The position numbers and the translations under genes are program-made. The notes below the pieces were generated by a model, which was given only the letters and a program-made list of their open reading frames with translations, was not told the origin of the DNA and searched no databases. Source: Uliginosibacterium gangwonense DSM 18521 (GTDB lineage Bacteria > Pseudomonadota > Gammaproteobacteria > Burkholderiales > Rhodocyclaceae). From it: DNA of 64,000 nt. The stretch spans positions 15,338 through 79,337 of the forward strand of contig NZ_KB892865.1 in NCBI RefSeq assembly GCF_000373965.1. The letters are read 5' to 3'. Below, in pieces: positions 18,369-25,532 of the stretch; the stretch's first letter is position 1, and the number at the start of each line of letters is the position of its first letter.

Positions 18369-18664
18369 AGCCAATCATCAGCGAACCCACCCGTACCCAC
18401 GTGGTACGCGTGGGGGACATGGATGAAATCATCATCCATAGCACTGAGGGCGCCGATGCGCTCTATTTGTCGTTCGGCGCACACACCGTATCGATGGATG
18501 CCTGCCACAGCGTCACCGTAGCAAGTGATCTGATCCGCCGGGCCAAGGACGGTATCACCCTGCAATTCGATCAGGGCGCCCTGCTGCTGGATGAAGAACA
18601 CACGCTGGCGCTGGCTTCGGTGATCACGGCCCACGCTGAACGCTTGGTTCGGGTTACGCACTGA
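18365..18664 (+). CDS. Small early protein of unknown function
   Basis: A 99-residue acidic protein with no recognised family, coupled by 4-base overlaps to both neighbours (ATGA with the gene before, TGATG with the one after). The sequence alternates short beta-like segments (VVRVGDMDEIIIHS, ALYLSFGAHTVSM) with a helical C-terminus (EEHTLALASVITAHAERL). Tight coupling to the Delta-like activator gene suggests a role in early lytic control, but this is positional inference. Confidence 0.55.
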   Translation: MKPIISEPTRTHVVRVGDMDEIIIHSTEGADALYLSFGAHTVSMDACHSVTVASDLIRRAKDGITLQFDQGALLLDEEHTLALASVITAHAERLVRVTH

Positions 18665-19272
18665 TGACCGTTCGTCTTGAACGTCTCGACCTGCCCTGCC
18701 CGGAGTGTGGCGGGGTGCTGACGGTGCGCTCGTCGCGCCAAGTCAGCGATGTGGTGCGTGAGGTGTATGCGGAGTGCCGCAACCCTGCTCCACATGGGCC
18801 GCTGGCGCTCAAGTATCTGGTGGAAATCACCGCCGATCTTCACAACGGGGACTATTGCGATGGGCTGCACATCCCCGCGAGCCTGCGTAAGCAAGCCTTG
18901 GCGCCGGTTTCAAAGCCTGATCCGCGCCAGACCTGCATTCCGGGCTGCGAGCCTTTGCCCCCGGCCCACAAGCCGCTGACGGCGCACCAGTTGCGCTGCC
19001 CGAAGTGTGACAAGGCCATGCGCTATGTGGATAGCACTCAGGTTTCTTCTACCCGGCGTGAATTGTTCGCGGTGTGTTTTAACCCGCGTTGCGATGGGAA
19101 ATACAAAGTGGTGGTGGAAGCCATCCACCTCCTGCGAGGCGATGCCCCCAGCCTGGATCTGCCGCGCTGGGCACGTCCCCAGGCGCTACGCGAGAGCGCC
19201 CCACAAGACCCCAATCAATTGTCGCTGCCACTGCCACCTACTGAGCTGGCGGCGGCTTCTTCGGGAGACTGA
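18664..19272 (+). CDS. Tandem Ogr/Delta-type zinc-finger late activator
   Basis: A 202-residue protein with two Ogr/Delta fingers, as in satellite P4 Delta, which activates P2-type late promoters through RNA polymerase alpha. The second finger is complete (Cys112, Cys115, Cys138, Cys143 in CPKCDK and CFNPRCDGKY). The first has Cys12, Cys15 and Cys38, but the fourth position of the usual C-x4-C is Pro43, with His44 next to it, so it is degenerate or uses His. The tail after residue 165 is Pro-rich and probably disordered. In P2, ogr lies after D near attR; here the gene is in the early operon upstream of A, as in some non-enteric P2 relatives. Confidence 0.82.
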   Translation: MTVRLERLDLPCPECGGVLTVRSSRQVSDVVREVYAECRNPAPHGPLALKYLVEITADLHNGDYCDGLHIPASLRKQALAPVSKPDPRQTCIPGCEPLPPAHKPLTAHQLRCPKCDKAMRYVDSTQVSSTRRELFAVCFNPRCDGKYKVVVEAIHLLRGDAPSLDLPRWARPQALRESAPQDPNQLSLPLPPTELAAASSGD

Positions 19273-19274
19273 TT

Positions 19275-19571
19275 ATGCAAGTTGAGAACATCACCCGCCC
19301 CGTATTGAGCGAGGCAGGCCGGGCGGCTTTGGCCCAATGCGCGCAGATTGTCTCTGCGGAATCTGATCCGTGGGCACGTACATGGCGTGATGCCAGCCGG
19401 GGCGAACGCAAGGTGCTGTTGCGGATTGCCGGTCTGCCTGAAGGCTGGGCCGACACGCATGCAAAGTGGGCCAGCATCCCGGAGGGATATCGGGCGCAGA
19501 TCAAACAGCGTGCGCGGGATATGAGCGCGTGGCTCTCCAGTGTGCTGACCAAGTCAGCCAGAACGAACTGA
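19275..19571 (+). CDS. Small conserved-looking early protein
   Basis: A 98-residue protein two bases after the Delta-like gene and 12 bases before the replication gene. WARTWRDASRGERKVLLRIA and IPEGYRAQIKQRARDMSAWL give an amphipathic, basic helical protein. I do not recognise a named family. Its position immediately upstream of gpA fits the small accessory ORFs that accompany A in P2-like phages. Confidence 0.6.
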   Translation: MQVENITRPVLSEAGRAALAQCAQIVSAESDPWARTWRDASRGERKVLLRIAGLPEGWADTHAKWASIPEGYRAQIKQRARDMSAWLSSVLTKSARTN

Positions 19572-19583
19572 GCGCCCATCGCA

Positions 19584-21935
19584 ATGATGCCACGTTCATC
19601 TTCCCTCATTGAGCAAAAGCGCCGTTGGGCTGCGGATACCCGCGCCTGGATGGCGGACATGCTCGCCCGTGTACCTGCCCTGTGGCAGCGCCGGGTGGTG
19701 AGTGAGTATGAACGCCGGGCCAAGCAGCGCGAAGCGGACGGCAATCGCTGGTTGCGGGAAGTCACCGAGAGTATGCAGGGGCTGCTGTTGCCAATCTCTG
19801 CCACCGACGACGATATCCGCGCCAGAGCTAAGGATCTGGCTGACCTGTGTCTGCGCACCTGTGGCGCAGTAACGAACGGCTCAGTGATCGCCCGTTATGA
19901 GAAAGCGGTGCGTTTCTGTGAATGCCGTGGAATAGAAGCCCCCGAATTGCGCTTGCCATCGGTGCTGGTGCCGCATGAGTTGGCCCGGCATTTGGGCAAG
20001 CGCACCGTCTCCACCTCCTGGAACGATCTGCCCCAGGTGCAAGACTTTGAGCCTTGCATGCTGGCCGTCGTGTTGCCCTTGCTGGTGGCCATGCTGTCCC
20101 TGGATGAAGGTAAAGACGCCAGCGCCTGGGATGATGAAGTGCCGGCCGCATCGCCCTCATGCTATTCGATTGAGCAACTGGTGGTGCTGGTAGGCCTGGA
20201 GGCTGTCCGTGCCGCCCTCAATGAGGAAGCCGCCCCGGCGCTGGCCCGGATGATGGATGAATTGTGGTGGCGTCGGCGTCTGCGCGAGCAGCACGGGCGG
20301 CTTATTGAGCAACATGCCATCGGCCTGGGCTATGTGCATGCAAATGGCGAGAAGTACGTTTCTGATATTGCCTGCCTGCGACGCGATCAGCAAAAGCGCC
20401 GCAATGCCCAGGCGCTGGAAGCGGTGGATGTAGTCAATCAATATGGAGAATGTTTCTCCCTTGCCGATCTGGCCGAACGTTCAAACGCCAATCCACGTAT
20501 CCGCCGTAGCGAACTCATGACACGTATTGCCGGGTTTGAGGCGGTGGCACGAGACCTCGGGCATGTGGCGGAATTTGTGACGCTGACCGCCCCGAGTCGC
20601 TTCCATGCCAATGGCGGGGCGAACCCCCGGTATGACGGTTCCAGCCCCCGCGAGGCGCAAGCGTGGCTCTGCAAGACGTGGCAACTGATCCGCGCCTGGG
20701 TGGCTCGCCGGGGTATCCGCTTCTATGGTTTCCGGGTGGCTGAACCCCATCAGGATGGCTGCCCGCATTGGCATTTGTTGCTCTTCATGCCCAAGGAAGC
20801 GGTGGCGCGTTTCCGGGCGAAGTTTCGCCGCTATGCCATGCGTGTGGAAGCTGACGATATCGCCCTGCCCCCAACCGTGCAGGAGCTGGCCGCACAGAAC
20901 AAGGCCGATGGAATGAAGCGTGGCTTTGCAAAACTCGCCCGCGAGCAGTTTGCCCAGGCCGCCCACCAGTACAAAGCGGCTATCCGCCAGCGTGAAGAGG
21001 CCGACCGTGACCGCAAGCTGCACGGCTGCAAGTTTGTGTCAGTAGAGATGAGCGCCACCAAAAGCGCGGCTGGGTATATCGCCAAGTACATCAGCAAGAA
21101 CATTGACGGCTACAACGTGCAGCTTGATCTGTATGGCCATGACGCAGTGGAAGGTGCAGCCCGGATTGAAGCTTGGGCCGCCACCCACAACACCCGCCAG
21201 TTTCAGCAGATCGGGGGCGCCCCGGTGGGGGTGTGGCGCGAACTCAGAAGATTACGCGAAGCCGATGCAGAGGCCACCGACACATTGGAAGCGGCCCGCG
21301 CTGCCGCCGATGTGGGCGCCTGGAGCGAATACACCACGATTCAGGGTGGCCCGACCGTAGAGCGCAAGCACTTGCGCCTGAAGCTGGCCAAGACCCGCGA
21401 GGGGGAACGCTGGGACGCGGCCAATCAATGCCCGGCCCCGGTACTGCCTGGGCGCTACGGTGAAGACCCCGGCCCGGCAGTGTTCGGGGTGATGGATCGG
21501 CTCAAGGAACGCTCAGTGATCACCCGGTTTTTGAGCTGGACGGTGCAACGCCAGCCCACCAACACCCGCCCAGCGCAAGGCATCAAACAAAGCGCAGGCC
21601 AGCAGATGGTCAGCGATACGACAAACGCATGGCGCCTGCCGCCCGGCAAGGGTGAATCCCCTGTGGCTTGGGTTTATGGGAGTGCAGAGAGCGCAGGGCT
21701 TGAAGGTTTTGGGGTGGATGTTGAGGAATTGGGGGTTGGGGGTTTTGGGGTTCCTTGGACTCGTGTCAATAACTGTACGGCCCCCCGAGTTGGGGAGGCG
21801 GAAAGCGAAGGGGTGAATGATGAAATCGACCGCTTTGAACCTGCCAATTTCAAGGCAGACCATGACGATTGGGAGCAATACGACCGGGCAGTCGGTTTTT
21901 TATACCCCGGTGGCGGTGGTGAGTACCTGGATTAA
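19584..21935 (+). CDS. A: Replication initiation endonuclease gpA (HUH)
   Basis: A 783-residue P2 gpA-like rolling-circle initiator (P2 gpA about 761 residues). The HUH motif is PHWHLLLF at about residues 393-400. The catalytic tyrosine motif is YIAKYISKNIDG, with two tyrosines four residues apart, at about residues 497-508. It nicks one strand at the origin, attaches covalently to the 5' end and starts single-strand displacement synthesis. In P2 the nick site lies inside A itself; I could not locate it by eye here. ATG 19584 was taken as start. The C-terminal 100 residues are Gly-rich and poorly conserved-looking. Confidence 0.92.
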   Translation: MMPRSSSLIEQKRRWAADTRAWMADMLARVPALWQRRVVSEYERRAKQREADGNRWLREVTESMQGLLLPISATDDDIRARAKDLADLCLRTCGAVTNGSVIARYEKAVRFCECRGIEAPELRLPSVLVPHELARHLGKRTVSTSWNDLPQVQDFEPCMLAVVLPLLVAMLSLDEGKDASAWDDEVPAASPSCYSIEQLVVLVGLEAVRAALNEEAAPALARMMDELWWRRRLREQHGRLIEQHAIGLGYVHANGEKYVSDIACLRRDQQKRRNAQALEAVDVVNQYGECFSLADLAERSNANPRIRRSELMTRIAGFEAVARDLGHVAEFVTLTAPSRFHANGGANPRYDGSSPREAQAWLCKTWQLIRAWVARRGIRFYGFRVAEPHQDGCPHWHLLLFMPKEAVARFRAKFRRYAMRVEADDIALPPTVQELAAQNKADGMKRGFAKLAREQFAQAAHQYKAAIRQREEADRDRKLHGCKFVSVEMSATKSAAGYIAKYISKNIDGYNVQLDLYGHDAVEGAARIEAWAATHNTRQFQQIGGAPVGVWRELRRLREADAEATDTLEAARAAADVGAWSEYTTIQGGPTVERKHLRLKLAKTREGERWDAANQCPAPVLPGRYGEDPGPAVFGVMDRLKERSVITRFLSWTVQRQPTNTRPAQGIKQSAGQQMVSDTTNAWRLPPGKGESPVAWVYGSAESAGLEGFGVDVEELGVGGFGVPWTRVNNCTAPRVGEAESEGVNDEIDRFEPANFKADHDDWEQYDRAVGFLYPGGGGEYLD

Positions 21936-22035
21936 AGCAGCCCCACGAGATATCGACGCCCTGATCGGGGCAGTCGGGGTGATCGGCTGCGCGGTGGGTT
22001 TTGCTATTTCATTAGTTGAACGGGTGTGGGGGTAA
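21817..22035 (+). CDS. Possible small membrane protein overlapping the end of A
   Basis: An out-of-frame ORF overlapping the 3' end of A. The part beyond A encodes DIDALIGAVGVIGCAVGFAI, a clear single membrane segment, and ends before the next gene at 22039 with a 3-base gap. The true start may be one of the GTG codons at 21910-21919 rather than ATG 21817, giving a peptide of about 40 residues. No strong ribosome binding site is visible, so the call is tentative. Confidence 0.35.
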   Translation: MMKSTALNLPISRQTMTIGSNTTGQSVFYTPVAVVSTWIKAAPRDIDALIGAVGVIGCAVGFAISLVERVWG

Positions 22036-22038
22036 GAC

Positions 22039-22227
22039 ATGCAAATACGGCCCACCAAAGCACCCGCCATGGAATGCGTGAAAAAGGCTCTTGTGCACAT
22101 CGACGATCTTCAGGAAGCAGTCAGCCGCGCAAAGGATGCAAGGTTCCCTGATCAACTAACAGACGCGATCAGGTCGATGGAATATTTTCTGGCACTCACC
22201 AAGCAAGCAGCCGAACGTCAAAAATGA
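22039..22227 (+). CDS. Small helical protein of unknown function
   Basis: A 62-residue protein, predicted all-helical (ECVKKALVHIDDLQEAVSRA, LTDAIRSMEYFLALTKQAAE). It lies between A and the excisionase and follows the possible small membrane ORF by three bases. No family is recognised and no DNA-binding motif is obvious. Confidence 0.5.
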   Translation: MQIRPTKAPAMECVKKALVHIDDLQEAVSRAKDARFPDQLTDAIRSMEYFLALTKQAAERQK

Positions 22228-22279
22228 AGTTCCCATATGCCCGCCCCCGACTGAACACTTACAAACACTAGATTGCTCA

Positions 22280-22564
22280 ATGCCTGCTGTTAGATTTGTA
22301 ACCATCGCTAAGTTCTCTACCGAATCAGGATACTCTGAGGATGCGGTTCGGACTAAAATGCGTGACGGAATCTGGCTAGAAGGAGAAGTTTGGGTGAAGG
22401 CACCCGATGGCCGGGTTCTGGTTGACATTGAGGGTTACAACGAATGGGTAAGCAGTTCGATGGTGTTCGCGCGGGTTCGGCCAGTACGGTCGAAATCGAC
22501 TTCTACTATGCGGGCGAAAGGTGCCGCGAACGGATCAAACTTGAGCCCACCCCCGCTAACCTAA
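22280..22564 (+). CDS. xis: Excisionase-like protein (Xis)
   Basis: A 94-residue ORF whose first 60 residues (AVRFVTIAKFSTESGYSEDA, VRTKMRDGIWLEGEVWVKAP, VDIEGYNEWV) match small winged-helix excisionases encoded just before tyrosine integrases. Residues after about 62 lie in the 121-base overlap with int and look non-conserved, so the functional domain ends near the int start. It should direct excision by bending the attachment-site DNA. No clear ribosome binding site precedes ATG 22280. Confidence 0.75.
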   Translation: MPAVRFVTIAKFSTESGYSEDAVRTKMRDGIWLEGEVWVKAPDGRVLVDIEGYNEWVSSSMVFARVRPVRSKSTSTMRAKGAANGSNLSPPPLT

Positions 22565-23706
22565 AACGGGCAGCCCTTCATCGCGCTGCAATCCTTGACT
22601 CGATCTCTCGCGGCGAATTCGACTATTCAGTCACCTTCCCCAATAGCAAAAATGCCGCTCGCTTTGCCAAAAGCAAGGGGGCGCTCACCACGATCGCATC
22701 CTTTCTTGATGACTGGCTGGAACGAAAAGCCAAACAACTCAAAGCATCCACCTGGGAAGACTATCGTAAAACGGTCAATGGCCACCTGATCCCAAAGTTC
22801 GGTGCGCTGTCTATCGGGGAGCTGGATAGGCAAAAGGTTCGGGAATGGTGCGCAGGCCTGGACGCCAGCAACAAACGGATAGGCAACATTCTTTCCGTTC
22901 TCCGCTCTGCCCTGGCAGAAGCTGAAGAGGATGGAATCATTGAGGCCAACCCGATTGCAGGCTGGAACTATCGAAAGGTGGAGCCTCCCAAAGAAGAGGA
23001 AGACGTCGATCCATTCACGGCAGATGAGCAAAGTTCCATCCTGGCCGAACTGTCTGGCCAAGGCAGGAACCTTGTTCAATTCGCCTTCTGGACCGGTTTG
23101 CGGACAAGCGAATTGGTTGCGCTGAATTGGGCAGACATTGACCTTCGCGCTGGCGTGGTGAAGATCCGCAAAGCGACTACCCAGGCAGCACATCGAAGAG
23201 CCAAGGCTGTTGCCGCCGCAGAGGCTCTCAATTCGGTTCCTGAAGGCGGAATCGAACCGGCGTCCCAAATAGTGGAAACAACCAAAACCGCATCAGGGCG
23301 CCGCGATGTAAAGCTGTTGGCTCCAGCGCTGGCCGCCATTCAAGCGCAGAAGGAACACACTTGGCTGAAAGGTGAAGAGGTTTTCCAAAACCCGCGAACC
23401 GGTGAGCGTTGGACGGGCGACCAGCCAATCCGCAAAACGCTCTGGACGCACGCACTTAAGCGTGCAGGCATCCGTTACCGGAACCCCTACCAGACCCGCC
23501 ATACCTACGCGTCTATGCTGCTATCGGCTGGGGAACACCCAATGTGGGTTGCGCAACAGATGGGGCACAAAGATTGGGGAATGATCCGGCGTGTCTATGG
23601 GCGCTTTATTCCAAGCGCAGATCCTGGGGCAGGAAGCCGGGCGGAACAGGTATTTGGTCAGAGTCTTGGCCACGACACGCGTAGATCAGGCACGGATAAC
23701 CACTGA
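22444..23706 (+). CDS. int: Tyrosine site-specific integrase
   Basis: A 420-residue phage integrase. Residues 1-60 are an arm-site DNA-binding domain (EIDFYYAGERCRERIKLEPT). Residues about 75-175 are the core-binding SAM-like domain, and the rest is catalytic. Visible catalytic residues are Arg220 (GLRTSEL), Arg352 in YQTRHTYAS (Tyr349 replaces the first His of the usual HxxR), His375 (MGHKD) and nucleophile Tyr385 (RRVYGRF). An approximately 35-residue insertion between the two catalytic halves contains VPEGGIEPASQIVE (see findings). The start overlaps xis by 121 bases. The nearby tRNA-like 3' end is the likely attachment site. Confidence 0.94.
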   Translation: MGKQFDGVRAGSASTVEIDFYYAGERCRERIKLEPTPANLKRAALHRAAILDSISRGEFDYSVTFPNSKNAARFAKSKGALTTIASFLDDWLERKAKQLKASTWEDYRKTVNGHLIPKFGALSIGELDRQKVREWCAGLDASNKRIGNILSVLRSALAEAEEDGIIEANPIAGWNYRKVEPPKEEEDVDPFTADEQSSILAELSGQGRNLVQFAFWTGLRTSELVALNWADIDLRAGVVKIRKATTQAAHRRAKAVAAAEALNSVPEGGIEPASQIVETTKTASGRRDVKLLAPALAAIQAQKEHTWLKGEEVFQNPRTGERWTGDQPIRKTLWTHALKRAGIRYRNPYQTRHTYASMLLSAGEHPMWVAQQMGHKDWGMIRRVYGRFIPSADPGAGSRAEQVFGQSLGHDTRRSGTDNH

Positions 23707-23717
23707 CCGGAAAAAAT

Positions 23718-24008
23718 TTAGTCAGCCAAAGCCCGCATAGCGGCTTCAGGTTCGCGTTCAACCACCTGCAACAAGGCCAGCGCTGCGCCCGTAGGGTGCC
23801 GTCTGCCTTGTTCCCAATTGCGCAACGTCTTGGGACTCACCTTCAGGCGTTTTGCAAATGCATCCTGGGTCAAATTTGTCTTGCTGCGCAGCAGGGCGAC
23901 ATCGGGAACTTCCACTGTAGTAACCCGGCTGGCGGCCTTGGTGCCCTTCTTGATGGCCACAGCTTCCTTGGCACTTTCAAGCAGTGCATCGAATAGTTTA
24001 GCTTCCAT
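23718..24008 (-). CDS. Antitoxin, NadS/HigA-type HTH protein
   Basis: A 96-residue antitoxin. The C-terminal half is an XRE helix-turn-helix (TQDAFAKRLKVSPKTLRNWE, residues about 48-67, followed by QGRRHPTGAALALLQVV), as in NadS/HigA antitoxins. The N-terminus (MEAKLFDALLESAKEAVAI) is the typical helical lead. It lies downstream of the toxin and its start overlaps the toxin stop by 11 bases. It is expected to neutralise the toxin and repress the operon. Confidence 0.88.
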   Translation of the reverse strand: MEAKLFDALLESAKEAVAIKKGTKAASRVTTVEVPDVALLRSKTNLTQDAFAKRLKVSPKTLRNWEQGRRHPTGAALALLQVVEREPEAAMRALAD

Positions 24009-24330
24009 CGTCCAACTCCTTAATAATGCTCTTCAATGCGTTGCGCTGGGCTTTGCTCAGGTTGTCCTGCTCAGACTTCGGGTAAATCACCAGCATAAAG
24101 ATTTGCCCATCTTGTTTGGCGTAGTAGTAGATGGCTCGCACACCGCCACTCTTGCCCTTCCCCCTGGCGCCGTGGCGTACCTTCCGTGCCCCACCAGTAC
24201 CTTCCATTAGGTCGCCAGTTTCCGGGTTATCAATCAACCGCCGCTGCAGCTCGCGGTATTCGTCATCCGTCAGCAGCTCCTTCACCTGGGCCGTAAAGAT
24301 GGAAGTTTCAATAAAATGAAAAAGGGCCAT
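23998..24330 (-). CDS. RelE/HigB-type toxin
   Basis: A 110-residue ribosome-dependent mRNase-like toxin of the RelE superfamily. FIETSIFTAQVKELLTDDEY, the GTGGARKVRHGARGKGKSGG strand with several Arg/Lys, and RAIYYYAKQDGQIFMLVIYP fit the NadS-partner toxin family. ATG 24330 gives the family-like N-terminus MALFHFIETS; an upstream ATG at 24360 adds ten residues without support. The toxin-first order matches HigBA/NadS modules. Located between int and the attachment site, it probably stabilises the prophage. Confidence 0.87.
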   Translation of the reverse strand: MALFHFIETSIFTAQVKELLTDDEYRELQRRLIDNPETGDLMEGTGGARKVRHGARGKGKSGGVRAIYYYAKQDGQIFMLVIYPKSEQDNLSKAQRNALKSIIKELDDGS

Positions 24331-24460
24331 ACCCTGACTATGTACGCCAATGGCGCACATGTCAACTGCAGCCTGTTTTTGAGTGCTGGAGCGGTTTCCA
24401 GCCAGCCAATAGTCAGGTTTTGGTCAATATTTCCGCTAGATCAAGCATAGGCGGGGCTTA

Positions 24461-24490
24461 GCGCGGGTTCGATTCCCGCCGCCTCCACCA
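24461..24490 (+). other. tRNA/tmRNA 3'-end fragment, probable right attachment site of element 1
   Basis: The sequence forms a perfect T-arm (GCGGG 24463-24467, loop TTCGATT, CCCGC 24475-24479), followed by the 3' acceptor strand CGCCTCC and A-CCA (24487-24490). No D-arm, anticodon arm or 5' acceptor strand lies upstream. The CGCCTCCACCA ending is common to tmRNA genes of several beta- and gammaproteobacteria. It is best explained as the duplicated 3' end left by integration, with the intact gene beyond the far left end of the prophage. The crossover boundaries cannot be fixed from one copy. Confidence 0.8.
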
Positions 24491-24717
24491 CTAACTCATT
24501 GATTTTAAAGAAATCAAATCAAACAAGCTGCACCAAAACATGCGGGTTTTAGCGTAGTAAATGCAGCTTTTATGCAGCTTTTTTATTACTAAAGAAGTAG
24601 CCTCAGACGTCTGGCGCGACTGCCATTTCCTAGAGCAGCCGCCATCTCTCGGTTTTTGAAAGCCGTCTTTACCGTCAGACGGAGCGAAGAGCCCACTGCT
24701 ATGCGGCTCCCTTCCGC
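24491..24717. other. Intergenic region right of the attachment site
   Basis: No gene is supported here. AAGCTGC (24525-24531) can pair with GCAGCTT (24574-24580), which is followed by a T run; GCAGCTT occurs twice (24563 and 24574). This may be a terminator for the transcript ending at the CCA. CCGTCT/AGACGG around 24663-24682 is another small inverted repeat just beyond the pilin stop. Confidence 0.4.
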
Positions 24718-25335
24718 TCACCACAGAGCGACGGCCAGCCACACATGGTCAAAGTCGTCGGAGCACGTGCCGTTCAGGCTCGCAACCTTTCCTGGTCTGG
24801 CGACATTGGTCAAATCCCCATCATCAAAAGCTTCATCAACCGCTTTTGCAAGAAAACATGGCGTGTTCTGCATCAGCAACACATTGTGAACATCAGCACG
24901 CAGCAACGTGGAACTCACGCTGCCCCCGTAAGCCGTTACGGCACCGTCTTTCGATATTACGCTGATAGCGATTTCAGAATATTTGGACGAAAACAAGTTC
25001 GGCTGAGCTAAGTTGGCGCTTACGAGGTGTTCAAACACGCAGGCACTTTCATCGGCACTGATAAGCCCATCACCATTGCCCTTCTTACATGCGTCACTAA
25101 CATTGGGGATTTCATTCGTCACAGGAAAATCCCCAGGCAAGAAGCGGTAGCGATCCCGAAATAGCGCTACGGCGGAGCGGATTGAAGCAACCTGCCCAAC
25201 AAACGCCTTCTTATCACCTTCCTTGATCAGCGCCTGACCGCCCAACACGACCGACCCCAGCAACACCGCCACAATACTCAACACAACAGCGATTTCGACC
25301 AGCGTGTACCCGTGCTGTGCAAGACGTTTGGTCAT
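24718..25335 (-). CDS. Type IV prepilin-like protein (pseudopilin)
   Basis: A 205-residue protein with a class III (prepilin) leader: MTKRLAQHG, cleavage before Tyr, then TLVEIAVVLSIVAVLLGSVV with the conserved Glu at +5, forming the assembling hydrophobic helix. The C-terminal domain has a Cys-containing globular fold (FLPGDFPVTNEIPNVSDACK, KKGNGDGLISADESACVFEH). It needs the host prepilin peptidase PilD. Its ATG overlaps the stop of the small membrane protein upstream (ATGA). It is the last gene of a three-gene pilin operon that follows the giant virion gene of element 2 in the same direction. Confidence 0.85.
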   Translation of the reverse strand: MTKRLAQHGYTLVEIAVVLSIVAVLLGSVVLGGQALIKEGDKKAFVGQVASIRSAVALFRDRYRFLPGDFPVTNEIPNVSDACKKGNGDGLISADESACVFEHLVSANLAQPNLFSSKYSEIAISVISKDGAVTAYGGSVSSTLLRADVHNVLLMQNTPCFLAKAVDEAFDDGDLTNVARPGKVASLNGTCSDDFDHVWLAVALW

Positions 25336-25532
25336 TTATTGAACTCTCTCCAAAGGCAACCAAACAATACAACACAATGCCCCGAGGTATAGGCCGCAAG
25401 TAGCGAGCACAAAAAACCGACGTAAAGCGGCACTGCGCGGAATAGCGGAGAGCACGCGAATAATCCGAAAAACATGCATGCCAACGGCAGCGTAAGCAAC
25501 CCGGCCAACAACATCCTACGAGGTAAAGTCAT
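25332..25532 (-). CDS. Small two-helix membrane protein in pilin operon
   Basis: A 66-residue protein with two predicted membrane segments (residues about 8-27, LLAGLLTLPLACMFFGLFAC, and about 33-56, VPLYVGFLCSLLAAYTSGHC). Start and stop overlap the flanking pilin genes by four bases each, so all three are translationally coupled. I do not recognise a family. Its Cys content and coupling suggest a chaperone or anchoring role for the pilins, which is inference only. Confidence 0.65.
   Translation of the reverse strand: MTLPRRMLLAGLLTLPLACMFFGLFACSPLFRAVPLYVGFLCSLLAAYTSGHCVVLFGCLWREFNK

Noticed and set aside
24491-24742. 83-codon minus frame next to the attachment site
   Set aside because: Overlaps the end of the pilin gene and the terminator-like repeats; sequence is Ser/Arg-rich with no features.
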